64,000 nucleotides of DNA from JAMCYG01 sp027365565. GTDB taxonomy: Archaea; Micrarchaeota; Micrarchaeia; Micrarchaeales; Micrarchaeaceae. The notes beneath the pieces are model-generated. The model saw only the letters and a program-made list of their open reading frames with translations. It searched no databases and was not told the DNA's origin. Every line of letters begins with the position of its first letter. Positions within the stretch are counted from its first letter, which is position 1. Position numbers and translations under genes: made by a program. The stretch is taken from the NCBI GenBank assembly GCA_027365565.1, contig DAHXMI010000004.1:71142-135141 (forward strand), given 5' to 3'. Positions 33,915 to 42,988 of this stretch are shown one piece after another.

Positions 33915-36755
33915 GATTAGACTTTAGTAACGGTATGTTCGCAGCTCGCGTGAGCTCGCTGCTTACGCACCCGTCCTATCAAAGCCGTCTATTGCGGCCG
34001 TCCTAGTGCCTCGTTTCGGGTAGGGCTTCGTCCTTAGATGCTTTCAGGGCTTATCCCCTTGGCGCGTGGCTACCCGGCAATGCTTACACAACCGGTAGAC
34101 TAGAGGCGCCGATCCCCCGTTCCTCTCGTATTAAAGGGATCTTATCCTCCGGCACTTACACTTCCAGTAGTTACTACCGTACTGTCTCGCGACGTACTGA
34201 ACGCAGCTCACGTGGGTTTTTAATGGACTTCAGTCCAACCCTTGGCTGCTTGTGCACAGCCAGGATAACCCGAGCCCATAACGATGTATCGAACCGCCGG
34301 GTCGATGTGGACTCTTACCGGCGACGAATCGGTTACCTCTAGAGTAACTTGTTTGGCAGACTGGAGCCCCATTAAAAGAGCTACCAGCGATCACATAAGC
34401 CCCTCTTTCGAGTCTGCGCCCCATGCTTTTAGAGGCACAGTCAGCCCCGCATTTGCCTTTATGTTTGAGGGCGGGTTTCCAACCCGCCTAAGCGGAGCAT
34501 AGGACACCTTCGTTTCTTTATAGAAGGCAGCCGTCCAGCCCAACTACCCACCTGCAGCTGTTCCTCACGGTTAGCCACGAGATAAGCTAAGAGTGGTGTT
34601 ACATTGTCGCTCCGCGCGCGCCGCAGCGCGCGCCTCGACGCTCCCACTTACGCTATGCATAACACATCTCATGACAACTACAGGCTGTAGTAAAGTTTCA
34701 TAGAGTCTTCTTTACCCACTGGAAGATCGCGGCATATTCACCGCGTAGTGAGTTCACCAGATCCAATGTTGGGACAGCAGGGGGATCGTTACGCCATTCA
34801 TGCAATCCGCCACTTAAGCGGCTAGGTATTACGCTACCTAAAGAGAGTCAGAGTTACTCCCGCTCTTTGCCAGCGCTTACTCCCGTTGAAACGGGTATTC
34901 ACGTACTGGCGGTGAGCAGGCGTCACCCACTGTACTTAGCGTTTCCGCTTTGCGGTGAGTTGTGTTTTAGATAAACAGTCGTCCCCCTCTTGTCAGTGAC
35001 ATCTGCGCTTCCTAAACGCAGACATGGTTTGTAGAAAACATACACCACTAATTTGCCGATTTCCCTAACATCGGTTATTCTGACACACCTCGGCCTTTTC
35101 AGCCAGCAACACTTTTAATAGATCTAGGTACGGACTTGTGTGATCGTTGCGGATTCCCTTTTCACGGGATCAGGAATTCAGTCCAAGTTCATTTAGTCGC
35201 TTCTCCTCATAACGAGACTCCACGACCATTTGCACGTTCTTTCGGACCTATCCCCAACCGTCAGAAATCTGCCTTGCGTTGCCGCTCCTACACACAAGGG
35301 GCAGGAATATTAACCTGCTTCCCTTTTGCTGCACTGTGGTTGGCGTGCAGCTTAGGATCGCCTAACCCTCCGCTGACAAGCGTTGCGAAGGAAACCGTGT
35401 GCTTAAGGTGTACGGGATTCTCACCCGTATTGGATATTACTAACACCAGGATATTCTCTGCGATACGGTCCACACGTCCTCTCGAACGTGCTTCTTGCCA
35501 TACCGCACGCCATCTTACCTATGCTTTCGCATATCGGGGTCTCGGTACCTGATTTAGCCCCGTATATCTTGAGCTGGAAGAATCTCAATCGGTCCGCTAT
35601 TACGCGTTGTTTAAAGGGTGGCTGCTTCTGAGCCTACCTCCCGACTGTCTATGAAACTTCCGGCCTTTGACACACTCAATCAGGATTTTGGGACCTTAAC
35701 CTCGATCACCGTCGTTCCGGTCTCGCAATGTTGGCTTACCCAGCATTGCCGACTCCAAGGGTCTACACAGCACGTGCATTCGGAGTTTGACAAAGAGGGG
35801 AGGCCTCTCGACCCCTTACCTCCTAATCGGTAGCTCTACCTCACGTGCAAGCTCGCCTTGAGCTATCCTAAAGATACTTCAGATGGGACCCGCTATTGCC
35901 ACGCTCGAATGGTTTATCGCCGCTACCCGCAGCTCGCCCAACAGGTTATACCATGACAGGTGGCGGACCTCCACCAGGCGTTAGCCTAGCTTCGTCCTGG
36001 CCGCGCGTAGTTCGCAGTGGCTTCGGGTCGTATAACAGTGACTTTGGCATTTTCATACCATGCGCCTCGTCTAGGACTGCGCGCTATCGCTTTCGCTCCG
36101 CCTTTCGGCTCGCCACTACCATACACTCCCTGGCTCTTGCTTCAAGAAGAATGATAAGACACTGGTCCATGCGCCTCGCTGGACGCTTTCGCGTCCTAGC
36201 TTCGGCACACTTCTACCCTTTCGTGCCTTACCTGCTTGTAACTGCCTAGTTTCAGATCTGATTTCACCCGCACGCGTGTGCGTTCTTTTTAACTTTCACT
36301 CACGCTACTCGTACGCTATCGGTCTATAGTCAATATTTAGGGTTGGGGTTTAATGCCCCCGTATTCGCACCGAATAATCAGCCGGTACTACTCGCTGCAG
36401 CTATCGCCAACACACTTAACCTACGAGGCTGTCACTCTCTATGGCCGCGCTTTCCAACGCGATCGGCTCATGTGCTGGCTGAATATCGCTACACCACATC
36501 TCCGTACCTTTTACAAGGACGGATTCAGTTCGCCCTGTGCGGCTTTCATTCGCATTACTTACCGCATCGAATGCTCTTTCTTTTCCTGCGGGTACTAAGA
36601 TATTTCAGTTCCCCGCGTGCGCATGCCTGCTTACGCAGGCACAATTCGGCAATCCCGGGTTCAAAGCCTGACTTGCGGCTACCCCGGGCTTATCGCAGCT
36701 TGCCACGGCCTTCATCGCTACTATAGCCTAGTCATCCCCTAGGCAGCTTAAATTT
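33915..36755 (-). rRNA. 23S ribosomal RNA
   Basis: About 2,840 bases of large-subunit rRNA on the minus strand, read from 36755 down. The reverse complement starts near the conserved GCCUAGGGGAUGACUAGGCU and ends near GGACGGGUGCGUAAGCAGCG...ACCGUUACUAA. Ends were set inside a 15-base-pair inverted repeat that brackets the gene. No 16S, 5S or spacer tRNA is adjacent, so the rRNA genes are unlinked. Open frames on either strand here are not genes. No large insertion or intron is evident from the length. Confidence 0.95.
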
Positions 36756-36770
36756 TGCGAATCTCTCCTC
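36756..36770. repeat. Left-hand strand of 23S rRNA processing stem (5' flank)
   Basis: TGCGAATCTCTCCTC pairs with 33900-33914 in the transcript; see that entry. It fixes the approximate mature 5' end of 23S. Confidence 0.8.
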
Positions 36771-36845
36771 CTCACATCAATCATGCAAACAGCACGATAT
36801 CACAAAGATTGATACTGCTCAATGCCAAGCTTTCAAATGCAGAAG

Positions 36846-36855
36846 CATAAAAAGA
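36846..36855 (-). promoter_or_regulatory. Putative 23S rRNA promoter
   Basis: The minus strand reads TTTTTATGCT-like sequence (plus strand GCATAAAAAG), about 75-90 bases upstream of the processing stem, leaving room for a short leader. The flank 36771-36845 is AT-rich without genes. Confidence 0.45.
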
Positions 36856-36908
36856 TCAGGCTTCAGCATGTCATGGGCATAAGAGCACCGCAATATATTG
36901 AAGCAACA

Positions 36909-36920
36909 AGGTTTAAATAC
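36909..36920 (+). promoter_or_regulatory. Putative promoter of a short transcript
   Basis: GGTTTAAATACG is a well-formed archaeal TATA box. It is about 155 bases upstream of the YIP1 gene start, which has its own TATA-like TATTTAAAT at about 37025, so this box probably drives something else. Confidence 0.5.
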
Positions 36921-36931
36921 GTTTCCTCGAT

Positions 36932-37018
36932 TTGCAGCACTCGGCACGGCTCATGGCAGGATTAACGGAACATTCTCGTGCGCTGCGGCCTAGTGGGAAA
37001 CACGTACTTGCCCGCTCA
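36932..37018 (+). ncRNA. Candidate small structured RNA, unknown class
   Basis: Between two TATA-like boxes lies ~85 GC-rich bases without an open frame. Nested pairing is visible: GCAG with CTGC and GCACG with CGTGC around a ~28-base loop, followed by a single-stranded segment with GTGGGAAACACG. tRNA and 5S rRNA were considered and do not fit. It could be a guide RNA or just a leader. Boundaries are approximate. Confidence 0.3.
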
Positions 37019-37064
37019 GATAGCTATTTAAATGAAGCAAGCGCCTTTATGTCAGGTGGCAACG

Positions 37065-38048
37065 ATGTCAATTATGGACAACCTTAAGTCTGCATTCGAT
37101 GTGCTTCTGCACCCGGGCAAGGAAACTAAGAAAGGGATGAGCATCGGAGATGCGCTGAAGTTCTACTACAGCGTGATGATAATACCGCTGATACTCGGGG
37201 TGATAGTAAGCCTGGCGCTGAACGCTTCAAACCTTACCGTAGGGGTAATCTCGGTCGCAGGTATACTGCTGAGCTTCGTGGTGCTCTTCCCGATAGGCAT
37301 ACTTGTCGACGCCGGACTGTACCATCTCGTCATAGGCAGGCTGTTCAAGCTCTACAAGGGCGACTACTCGAAGCCGGTGATGGCGTTCACGTACGCGATG
37401 ATGCCATCAGTGCTGGTGTACTGGCTGGTTGGACCGCTGACTTCCAAGGCGGGTTTCCTGGGCGGCTTGGCGGGCGTCGCGCCGGCGCTTGGCGCGACAT
37501 ACGTAGTTGGCGAGGTACTGAGCATAATATTCGGCATATGGTCGATAGTAATCATGATAATAGCGCTGTCGAACCAGGTCGCGATAAGCAGGCTCAAGGC
37601 CCTTGGCACGCTCCTGCTCGAATGGATAATAATAGGAATAATAGCGAGCGTGCTGGCCATGATATTCGCGGTATCGCTCGTCGGCACAGGCCTTGCGGGC
37701 CCGGGAGGCCCAGGCATACCGCTCGGAAGCAGCTGCATACCTGGCACAGGGTATGCGTGCACAGGCCTTGCGTACTCCAGCAACCACCTGAACTTCACGT
37801 TCGGGCAGGCGACCGGCAGTGACTGGACAGGTACTATACTGTATGCGGTGCCGAGCGGCACTGCGTTCTCGACGTCTGACGGCAACGACGCGATAGGCAG
37901 CCTCGCATCAGGGCAATATGCGCAGGTGAGCATACCTGTACTGACTTCCGGAAGCAGCACCTTCGTGGGCAGCATCTGGGCGGTCTACAACATAGGCAAC
38001 ACGACTGATGAGAACATCGTGGCAACAGTAACGGCTCCCTCAAAGTGA
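37065..38048 (+). CDS. YIP1-family-like membrane protein with extracytoplasmic C-terminal domain
   Basis: A 327-residue protein. The N-terminal ~205 residues hold five or so hydrophobic helices and the YIP1-type start MSIMDNLKSAFDVLLHPGKE, with ALKFYYSVMIIP. The last ~110 residues are extracytoplasmic, Ser/Gly/Thr-rich, with two Cys pairs near the start (SCIPGTGYACTG). ATG at 37065 follows AGGTGG five bases upstream and aligns with its paralogue. It is a tandem duplicate of the gene at 38195, which lacks the C-terminal domain. Role unknown; YIP1-like proteins are often membrane organisers. Confidence 0.75.
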   Translation: MSIMDNLKSAFDVLLHPGKETKKGMSIGDALKFYYSVMIIPLILGVIVSLALNASNLTVGVISVAGILLSFVVLFPIGILVDAGLYHLVIGRLFKLYKGDYSKPVMAFTYAMMPSVLVYWLVGPLTSKAGFLGGLAGVAPALGATYVVGEVLSIIFGIWSIVIMIIALSNQVAISRLKALGTLLLEWIIIGIIASVLAMIFAVSLVGTGLAGPGGPGIPLGSSCIPGTGYACTGLAYSSNHLNFTFGQATGSDWTGTILYAVPSGTAFSTSDGNDAIGSLASGQYAQVSIPVLTSGSSTFVGSIWAVYNIGNTTDENIVATVTAPSK

Positions 38049-38054
38049 GGCGCG

Positions 38055-38101
38055 CCGCTTCTTTTTCTTTTTCCATTTCCAATTCATTTTTCTTCTTCTC
38101 T
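38055..38101 (+). terminator. Pyrimidine-rich termination tract after YIP1 gene
   Basis: A run of C/T with several T4-5 stretches (CTTCTTTTTCTTTTTCC and so on) directly after the stop codon, the usual archaeal T-tract terminator. Confidence 0.6.
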
Positions 38102-38194
38102 CTTCGGTCCTTCGCCTTTCCCGCTCTCTGCAATTCGAGTGTGTATTAGTGTATGCTTTTTAAATATTGCGAGATATTTAGGTCTGGTGATCTA

Positions 38195-38812
38195 TTGTCA
38201 TTCATGGATAACTTCAAGAAAGCCTTCGGAGTGCTGCTGCACCCGGGCAAGGAAACGAAACGGTCGATGGGCATCGGGGATGCGCTGAAGTTCTACTACA
38301 GCGTGATGATAATACCGATGATAATCGGAATAATATTCGGGGCCGTGATGGGCGTGATATCGCCCGGACTCATGGCCGTATCGATTGTCGGCGTGATAAT
38401 CTACTACTTGATAATGTTCCCGCTCAGCATACTGGTTAACGCAGGCATATACCACGTGATAATCGGCAAGCTCTTCAAGATGTACAAGGGCAAATACGAC
38501 AAGGTGGTAAGTGCGTTCACGTACGCGATAATGCCCATGGTATTGGTATACTGGATAATACTACCGATAACGGGAGGGGCTACGGCCCTCAACAGCGGAT
38601 CGGTGCTGGGCTCTGCGGCCACAATCGGCGCTGCATTTGCCTTCGGCCTGGTGCTGGCAATAATATTCGGCATATGGTCTTTCGTTGTGATGGTGATGGG
38701 ACTGTCTAACCAGCTAAACATGTCGAGGCTTAAGGCATTCGGCACGCTGATACTGGAGGGAGTAATCGTCGGCATCATATACATAGTGGTACTGTTGGCC
38801 ACTGGCCTATGA
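38195..38812 (+). CDS. YIP1-family-like membrane protein, short paralogue
   Basis: A 205-residue protein with about five helices, closely similar to the membrane part of the gene at 37065 (LLHPGKET and IGDALKFYYSVMIIP are shared, and much of this stretch is identical in DNA). The TTG at 38195 follows GGTGA and aligns the N-termini (MSFMDNF against MSIMDNL), so I prefer it to the ATG at 38204. It lacks the extracytoplasmic tail. Its own T-rich terminator follows. Confidence 0.78.
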   Translation: MSFMDNFKKAFGVLLHPGKETKRSMGIGDALKFYYSVMIIPMIIGIIFGAVMGVISPGLMAVSIVGVIIYYLIMFPLSILVNAGIYHVIIGKLFKMYKGKYDKVVSAFTYAIMPMVLVYWIILPITGGATALNSGSVLGSAATIGAAFAFGLVLAIIFGIWSFVVMVMGLSNQLNMSRLKAFGTLILEGVIVGIIYIVVLLATGL

Positions 38813-38844
38813 TTAGGTCTGCGCTATTGGGTCAGGCATGCCTG

Positions 38845-38876
38845 GCCTCTTCCTTTTATTTTTCTTTTCCTTTTGC
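38845..38876 (+). terminator. T-rich termination tract after short YIP1 paralogue
   Basis: CTCTTCCTTTTATTTTTCTT and following C/T-rich bases about 30-65 bases after the stop codon, similar to the tract after the first paralogue. Confidence 0.5.
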
Positions 38877-38902
38877 CTTGAGAGCAGCATACCTGCAGGC
38901 CG

Positions 38903-39589
38903 CTACTTGTTCCCGTTAATCTCCTTGCCCAGAAGGTAGAGCTCTGCCGCGAGCTTAGTGCTCGAGACGCTGTGGAGTATCAGCCTGCCCTTTCCTGTGA
39001 AGTTCGCCAGGAATAGGCCCATGCCGCCGAACATCGCGGTGCGCACGTTGTCTACTCCTCTTATAGAATAGTTGAGCTGCGAGTCGAAAGCGGCTATGTG
39101 CCCAGGATCCACTTCTATATGGTTCGTACCGTCAAGGTCGTGGCTTATCGTGTCTCCTATTACGTGTATGAACACCCTTCCCGGGCCGGAGAACTTCTGC
39201 AGCATGAGGCCCGCCCCTCCCCATATGGCCGCACCGAGGCTCACCCTCTGCAGGGTAAAGCCGACTGTGGATTCGACGGCAAGCAGCGCGTTGTGCTCGA
39301 CCGCGAGCCCCTGGCCGGGATCCAGGTTTACTTCCACGACCTTGCCAGGCAGGGTTCCGCTGACGGACACGATGCCCTCGCCGTTCTTCGACTGGAACTC
39401 GGTAAGCATCGCCGTGGACCCGGTTGCCTTCCTTTCGACGGCTTTCAGCAGGCCGCCAGCGAGCTTCGGAGTCATCTGTATGTTGTCGCTCTTGCTCAGC
39501 AGATGACCCGAATCCGCGTACACCTTCTCACCCTCCTCGAGTATAACGTTAAGGGCCTGCATGTTATCCCCCACTATCTGGTATTTCAT
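38903..39589 (-). CDS. AIM24/TIGR00266 family protein
   Basis: A 228-residue beta-rich protein of the AIM24 type: MKYQIVGDNMQALNVILEEG at the start, KVYADSGHLLSKSDNIQM, and repeated GxGxxFLANFTGKGR-like strands. The family forms a beta-prism of uncertain function; in some organisms it is linked to membrane organisation. ATG at 39589 follows GGTGAGGC and avoids more overlap with the divergent truD gene. Confidence 0.88.
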   Translation of the reverse strand: MKYQIVGDNMQALNVILEEGEKVYADSGHLLSKSDNIQMTPKLAGGLLKAVERKATGSTAMLTEFQSKNGEGIVSVSGTLPGKVVEVNLDPGQGLAVEHNALLAVESTVGFTLQRVSLGAAIWGGAGLMLQKFSGPGRVFIHVIGDTISHDLDGTNHIEVDPGHIAAFDSQLNYSIRGVDNVRTAMFGGMGLFLANFTGKGRLILHSVSSTKLAAELYLLGKEINGNK

Positions 39590-39651
39590 TGCCTCACCAC
39601 GGCATGCATTGTCTGCCATGGTTTAAAACCCTTTCAGGGAAATACAATTTC

Positions 39652-40899
39652 ATGCAGAGGTTTTCAAAGTCGCCGCGGCAGGCGGCAGTTTTTAAGGGTA
39701 CGCCGGATGATTTCGTTGTCGAGGAGATAACGAAATCGGGGCACATACTGGAAGTGGGTAGGAGATACGACGCGGATGCGGCCGGAGATGCCCAATCTGA
39801 CGAGGGCAGGTTCGCAGTCTTCGTTTTGCAGAAGAGGGACTGGAACACCGCGCAGGCGCTGATCAGCATAGCCAACGCGTGCGGCCGCGGCAGGAAGTCT
39901 GTGGGCTTTGCAGGCACCAAGGACAGAGCATCAGTATCGACGCAGCTCTGCAGCATATTCGGCGCGGACCCTGATGCAGTCAGCAGGGTCCAGATCAAGG
40001 ACCTCGCAGTAAACGGCGCGTGGAGGGGTAAGGAAGGCGTGAGGCTTGGCGATCTGAAGGGCAACAGGTTCACGATAACTGCTAGGGGGGCGGCCGACGT
40101 GCGCGCGATAGAGGTTATAAACAACGAGCTTGGCGGGATATTCCCGAACTACTTCGGCGAACAGAGGTTCGGCTTCAGAAACAACAACGTGGAGATAGGC
40201 ATTGCGATAATGAAGGGGGATTTTAGGAGCGCGGCAATGTCGTTCCTGACCAATTCCGAGAACGAGACTAAGGCCGAAGCGGTCGAGGCAAGGAAAAGAC
40301 TTGGGGAGGAGCAGGACTTCACGAAGGCGCTGGAGTACTTTCCGAGATACCTGAAGTACGAGCGCACCATTCTGGGCCACCTTGCACAGCATGGCACCGA
40401 TTTCGCCGGTGCGATAAGAAAACTGCCGAGGCAGCTCTCCCTCATGTTCGTGCATTCCGTGGAGAGCGACATGTTCAACAGGGCCATTGAAGCCAGGGTG
40501 CGGAATGGTGCGGTGGCTCCGGACGCCGGCGACACCGTATGCAGCACGGACGGCAACGGCTGGCCGGATATCACGAATGCGCATGCAGCTGCGGCCTCCG
40601 AGAAGGGAGCATTCCTCCTCGGCAACATAATAGGGTACAATACACAGGACGTCGATGCATACGAGAAAGAGGTCCTCGAATCGATAGGTATTGAGCCAGG
40701 CATGTTCAGGTTGAAAGGCATGCCGGAGTTGAGCTGCAAGGGCACGAAAAGAATGCTGTTCGCGCCTTACCTGGATTTCAAGGCGGACGGGGCAGGCACA
40801 GGTTCGGGCGATACTGTGCTCAGTTTCTCCCTGCCGTCCGGTTCATACGCCACGGTGCTGCTCGATGAATTCTTTGAGCGCAAGCCCATGGACATTTGA
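39652..40899 (+). CDS. truD: tRNA pseudouridine synthase D (TruD family)
   Basis: A 415-residue pseudouridine synthase. Motifs include FKGTPDDFVVEEI, the catalytic GFAGTKDRASVSTQ with its Asp, NYFGEQRFG and a late GTKRMLF. TruD/Pus7-type enzymes modify U13 of tRNA and other RNAs in archaea. ATG at 39652 was chosen because similarity begins with FKGTPDDF; 21 upstream codons show none. The IPK gene follows after 58 bases with its own promoter. Confidence 0.94.
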   Translation: MQRFSKSPRQAAVFKGTPDDFVVEEITKSGHILEVGRRYDADAAGDAQSDEGRFAVFVLQKRDWNTAQALISIANACGRGRKSVGFAGTKDRASVSTQLCSIFGADPDAVSRVQIKDLAVNGAWRGKEGVRLGDLKGNRFTITARGAADVRAIEVINNELGGIFPNYFGEQRFGFRNNNVEIGIAIMKGDFRSAAMSFLTNSENETKAEAVEARKRLGEEQDFTKALEYFPRYLKYERTILGHLAQHGTDFAGAIRKLPRQLSLMFVHSVESDMFNRAIEARVRNGAVAPDAGDTVCSTDGNGWPDITNAHAAAASEKGAFLLGNIIGYNTQDVDAYEKEVLESIGIEPGMFRLKGMPELSCKGTKRMLFAPYLDFKADGAGTGSGDTVLSFSLPSGSYATVLLDEFFERKPMDI

Positions 40900-40912
40900 C
40901 GTAGGCCCATCG

Positions 40913-40925
40913 AACGTTTAAATAA
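40913..40925 (+). promoter_or_regulatory. Promoter of isopentenyl phosphate kinase gene
   Basis: A TTTAAATAAG-like TATA box about 35 bases before the ATG, followed by a strong AAGGAGG site eight bases before the start. Confidence 0.55.
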
Positions 40926-40957
40926 GTGGCGCTGAAAATTAACAAGGAGGCGATAGC

Positions 40958-41752
40958 ATGGCACTGATATTCGTAAAGCTTGGGGGCAGCATAATAACGG
41001 ATACGAAAAAGGAGAATACCCCACTGCCTGCGGAAATCAGCAGGCTCGTCTGCGAGATAAGGGACGGCGGTGACGGCTCCAAGATAATACTTGGGCACGG
41101 CAGCGGATCCTTCGGCCACGTAGCGGCGCACAGGTACGAGCTGCAGAAGGGGCTGCATAGGGAGGACAGCGCCATCGGCGCCGCGATAACGCGCAAGGTA
41201 GCAGCGAACCTGAACAGCTACGTCATCGATAGCATGCTCGACAACGGCATGAACGCCCTCTCGTTCCCGCCATCTGCGGGAGGCATTACATCAAACAAGA
41301 GGATTGTGGACTGGAACATAGAGCCGATAAAAAGAGCCCTTGACCACGGGTTCATCCCGGTCGTGATGGGCGACGTTGCAATCGATACCGAGAAGGGCAT
41401 AGCGGTCATACCTACGGAAGAGCCTTTCAGATACCTTGCGGAGAAGCTCAGGCCCGACAAGGTCATAGTAGCAAGCGACATAGATGGTGTTTTCACTGCG
41501 GATCCGCACATGGACAAGGATGCCAGGCTCGTGGGCCTCATAACGCGTGAAAACTACGAAGAGGCGCTCTCGCATACCGGATCGTCGCTCAAGGTAGACG
41601 TGACCGGCGGCATGAGGAGCAAGCTCGCATATCTCTATGACATTTCGGAGAAGTATGGGGCAACGTGCCAGATAGTGAATGCGACCGTGCCAGGAAGGCT
41701 GCGTGATGCGGTGGCGGGAAGGGAGGTCATAGGCACCGTGATAAAGGCCTGA
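40958..41752 (+). CDS. Isopentenyl phosphate kinase
   Basis: A 264-residue amino-acid-kinase-fold enzyme: FVKLGGSIITDTKKENT, then the phosphate-binding GHGSGSFGHVAAHRY with the catalytic His that distinguishes IPK, VVMGDVAIDTEKG, and ASDIDGVFTADPH. It makes isopentenyl diphosphate from isopentenyl phosphate, the last step of the archaeal alternative mevalonate route, feeding the GGPP synthase and DGGGP synthase also encoded here. Strong SD and TATA upstream, C/T-rich terminator downstream. Confidence 0.95.
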   Translation: MALIFVKLGGSIITDTKKENTPLPAEISRLVCEIRDGGDGSKIILGHGSGSFGHVAAHRYELQKGLHREDSAIGAAITRKVAANLNSYVIDSMLDNGMNALSFPPSAGGITSNKRIVDWNIEPIKRALDHGFIPVVMGDVAIDTEKGIAVIPTEEPFRYLAEKLRPDKVIVASDIDGVFTADPHMDKDARLVGLITRENYEEALSHTGSSLKVDVTGGMRSKLAYLYDISEKYGATCQIVNATVPGRLRDAVAGREVIGTVIKA

Positions 41753-41754
41753 TT

Positions 41755-41790
41755 CGTTTTCCTTTTCCACTTTTCCCTTCTTCCTTATTT
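41755..41790 (+). terminator. C/T-rich terminator after isopentenyl phosphate kinase gene
   Basis: CGTTTTCCTTTTCCACTTTT and following C/T-rich bases begin directly after the stop codon and reach the convergent transporter gene's end. Confidence 0.55.
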
Positions 41791-42678
41791 CCAATCGAGC
41801 ATCGCAAGTCCTATCGTGACCAGGAGCAGGCCAGGCACATAGGTCTGCCATGCACCTGGATTGACTATCAGGTAATAGACCACCACAGGTATGAGCTGCA
41901 TGTCTGACAATATGTATCCTGTGGCGACCGCCCCCCTTCCGACGTTCGCGAGCACCTTCATCATCAGGGTCTCGAAGTAGAACGACGCGAGCAGTACGGC
42001 ACCCACTATCACGGTGAGCAACGCGTACCATCCAGTTATGGCAGGCATGTTCGAGGCAGGCACGAACAGCAGGACCGACGCACCGAAGATCAGCACCTGC
42101 GGGGCCTGGATGAAGAACATGGTGGTGAACTTGCTCTTTATGCGCTTTGTAGACAGGTAGTAGAAATATGTAGCTGCGCCATAGAATACAGCGATGAGCA
42201 GCCCAAGCGCTATTAGGCTACCATTTAGAGAATAGATGCCGTTCCTGATTACAAGCGATTCGATTACAAGGCCGGCTGCGATGATCGCCGACGCGAACGA
42301 GTACATCGCCATGTTGACGTCGCGCTTGGTTGTAACCCAGATAAGCAGGGTGAAGATTATTATCTCGGCGGTGCCGAACGCGCTGGCGGCCGGCACTCCA
42401 TTCATGGCTATCAGGATATAGAATATGTAGTTGCCCAGAGCGTATGCTGCGGCAGAGGATATTGGATACTTCAGGTCAGACAGCTTCTCTATCTTTAGGT
42501 CGCCCTTGGCTATGATGAACATCAGCGTAGCGGAGGTCGCCTCTATGAGCATCCACGTGAATATCGGGCTGGTATTAGGCGACAGTGACACAAGCGCGCC
42601 AGACAGTATGTACCACAGCGAGTAGAGCAGCGACACGGCCACCGCGAGCATGTATCCCATGTACTTCTTAGATAACAT
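41785..42678 (-). CDS. DMT/EamA-like ten-helix transporter
   Basis: A 297-residue protein with about ten hydrophobic helices in two halves and little soluble sequence, the drug/metabolite transporter layout (two EamA-like halves, SLLYSLWYILSGALV near the start and GYILSDMQLIPVVVYYL near the end). Substrate unknown. It stands alone between IPK (convergent) and tRNA-Ser. Confidence 0.75.
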   Translation of the reverse strand: MLSKKYMGYMLAVAVSLLYSLWYILSGALVSLSPNTSPIFTWMLIEATSATLMFIIAKGDLKIEKLSDLKYPISSAAAYALGNYIFYILIAMNGVPAASAFGTAEIIIFTLLIWVTTKRDVNMAMYSFASAIIAAGLVIESLVIRNGIYSLNGSLIALGLLIAVFYGAATYFYYLSTKRIKSKFTTMFFIQAPQVLIFGASVLLFVPASNMPAITGWYALLTVIVGAVLLASFYFETLMMKVLANVGRGAVATGYILSDMQLIPVVVYYLIVNPGAWQTYVPGLLLVTIGLAMLDWK

Positions 42679-42714
42679 ATCGCTTACCCTGGTTTCTTGC
42701 GGCGTTGAACGGTA

Positions 42715-42839
42715 CGCCAGGGTTGGGATTTGAACCCAAAAGTCCTTGCGGACACCGGTTTGCCTGTTGCATCACTATTCAGCTCTCGAAGTTTTTGCAA
42801 TCTCGAGACCGGCGCGATACCGGATTCCGCCACCCTGGC
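42715..42839 (-). tRNA. tRNA-Ser (anticodon CGA) with ~41-base intron after position 37
   Basis: Acceptor GCCAGGG pairs with CCCTGGC, discriminator G as in serine tRNAs. Anticodon stem CCGGT/ACCGG encloses loop bases C-T-C-G-A-G, then about 41 intron bases (42761-42801), then A. A long variable arm (GTCC/GGAC) and T arm TTGGG/CCCAA with TTCAAAT follow. The intron is at the canonical place and has a TTGC/GCAA stem; it also contains CTTCGAGAG, which can pair with the anticodon region. Confidence 0.88.
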
Positions 42840-42988
42840 ATTTAATGCTCCGCCTGCCTATGTTATCGGTCGGATGCACAGAAACCTTACTGCACCCATA
42901 GAATTTATAGGCTTGGGGTAGCAATATCTATAAGTCTTAAGCCTTTATAGACTTTATTCATAACATTCAATTAGCAAAGACTGGAAAT

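Noticed and set aside
33850..33927. 25-codon basic plus-strand frame as a RiPP precursor
   Set aside because: It is on the opposite strand from the operon, overlaps the 23S processing stem and has no ribosome site.
33926..36740. Several open frames of 60-140 codons on both strands
   Set aside because: They lie inside 23S rRNA, whose conserved core sequences are clearly recognisable.
36932..37018. 5S rRNA or a tRNA between 23S and the YIP1 gene
   Set aside because: GTGGGAAACACG recalls 5S, but the conserved 5S loops are missing and no T-arm motif is present; kept only as candidate ncRNA.
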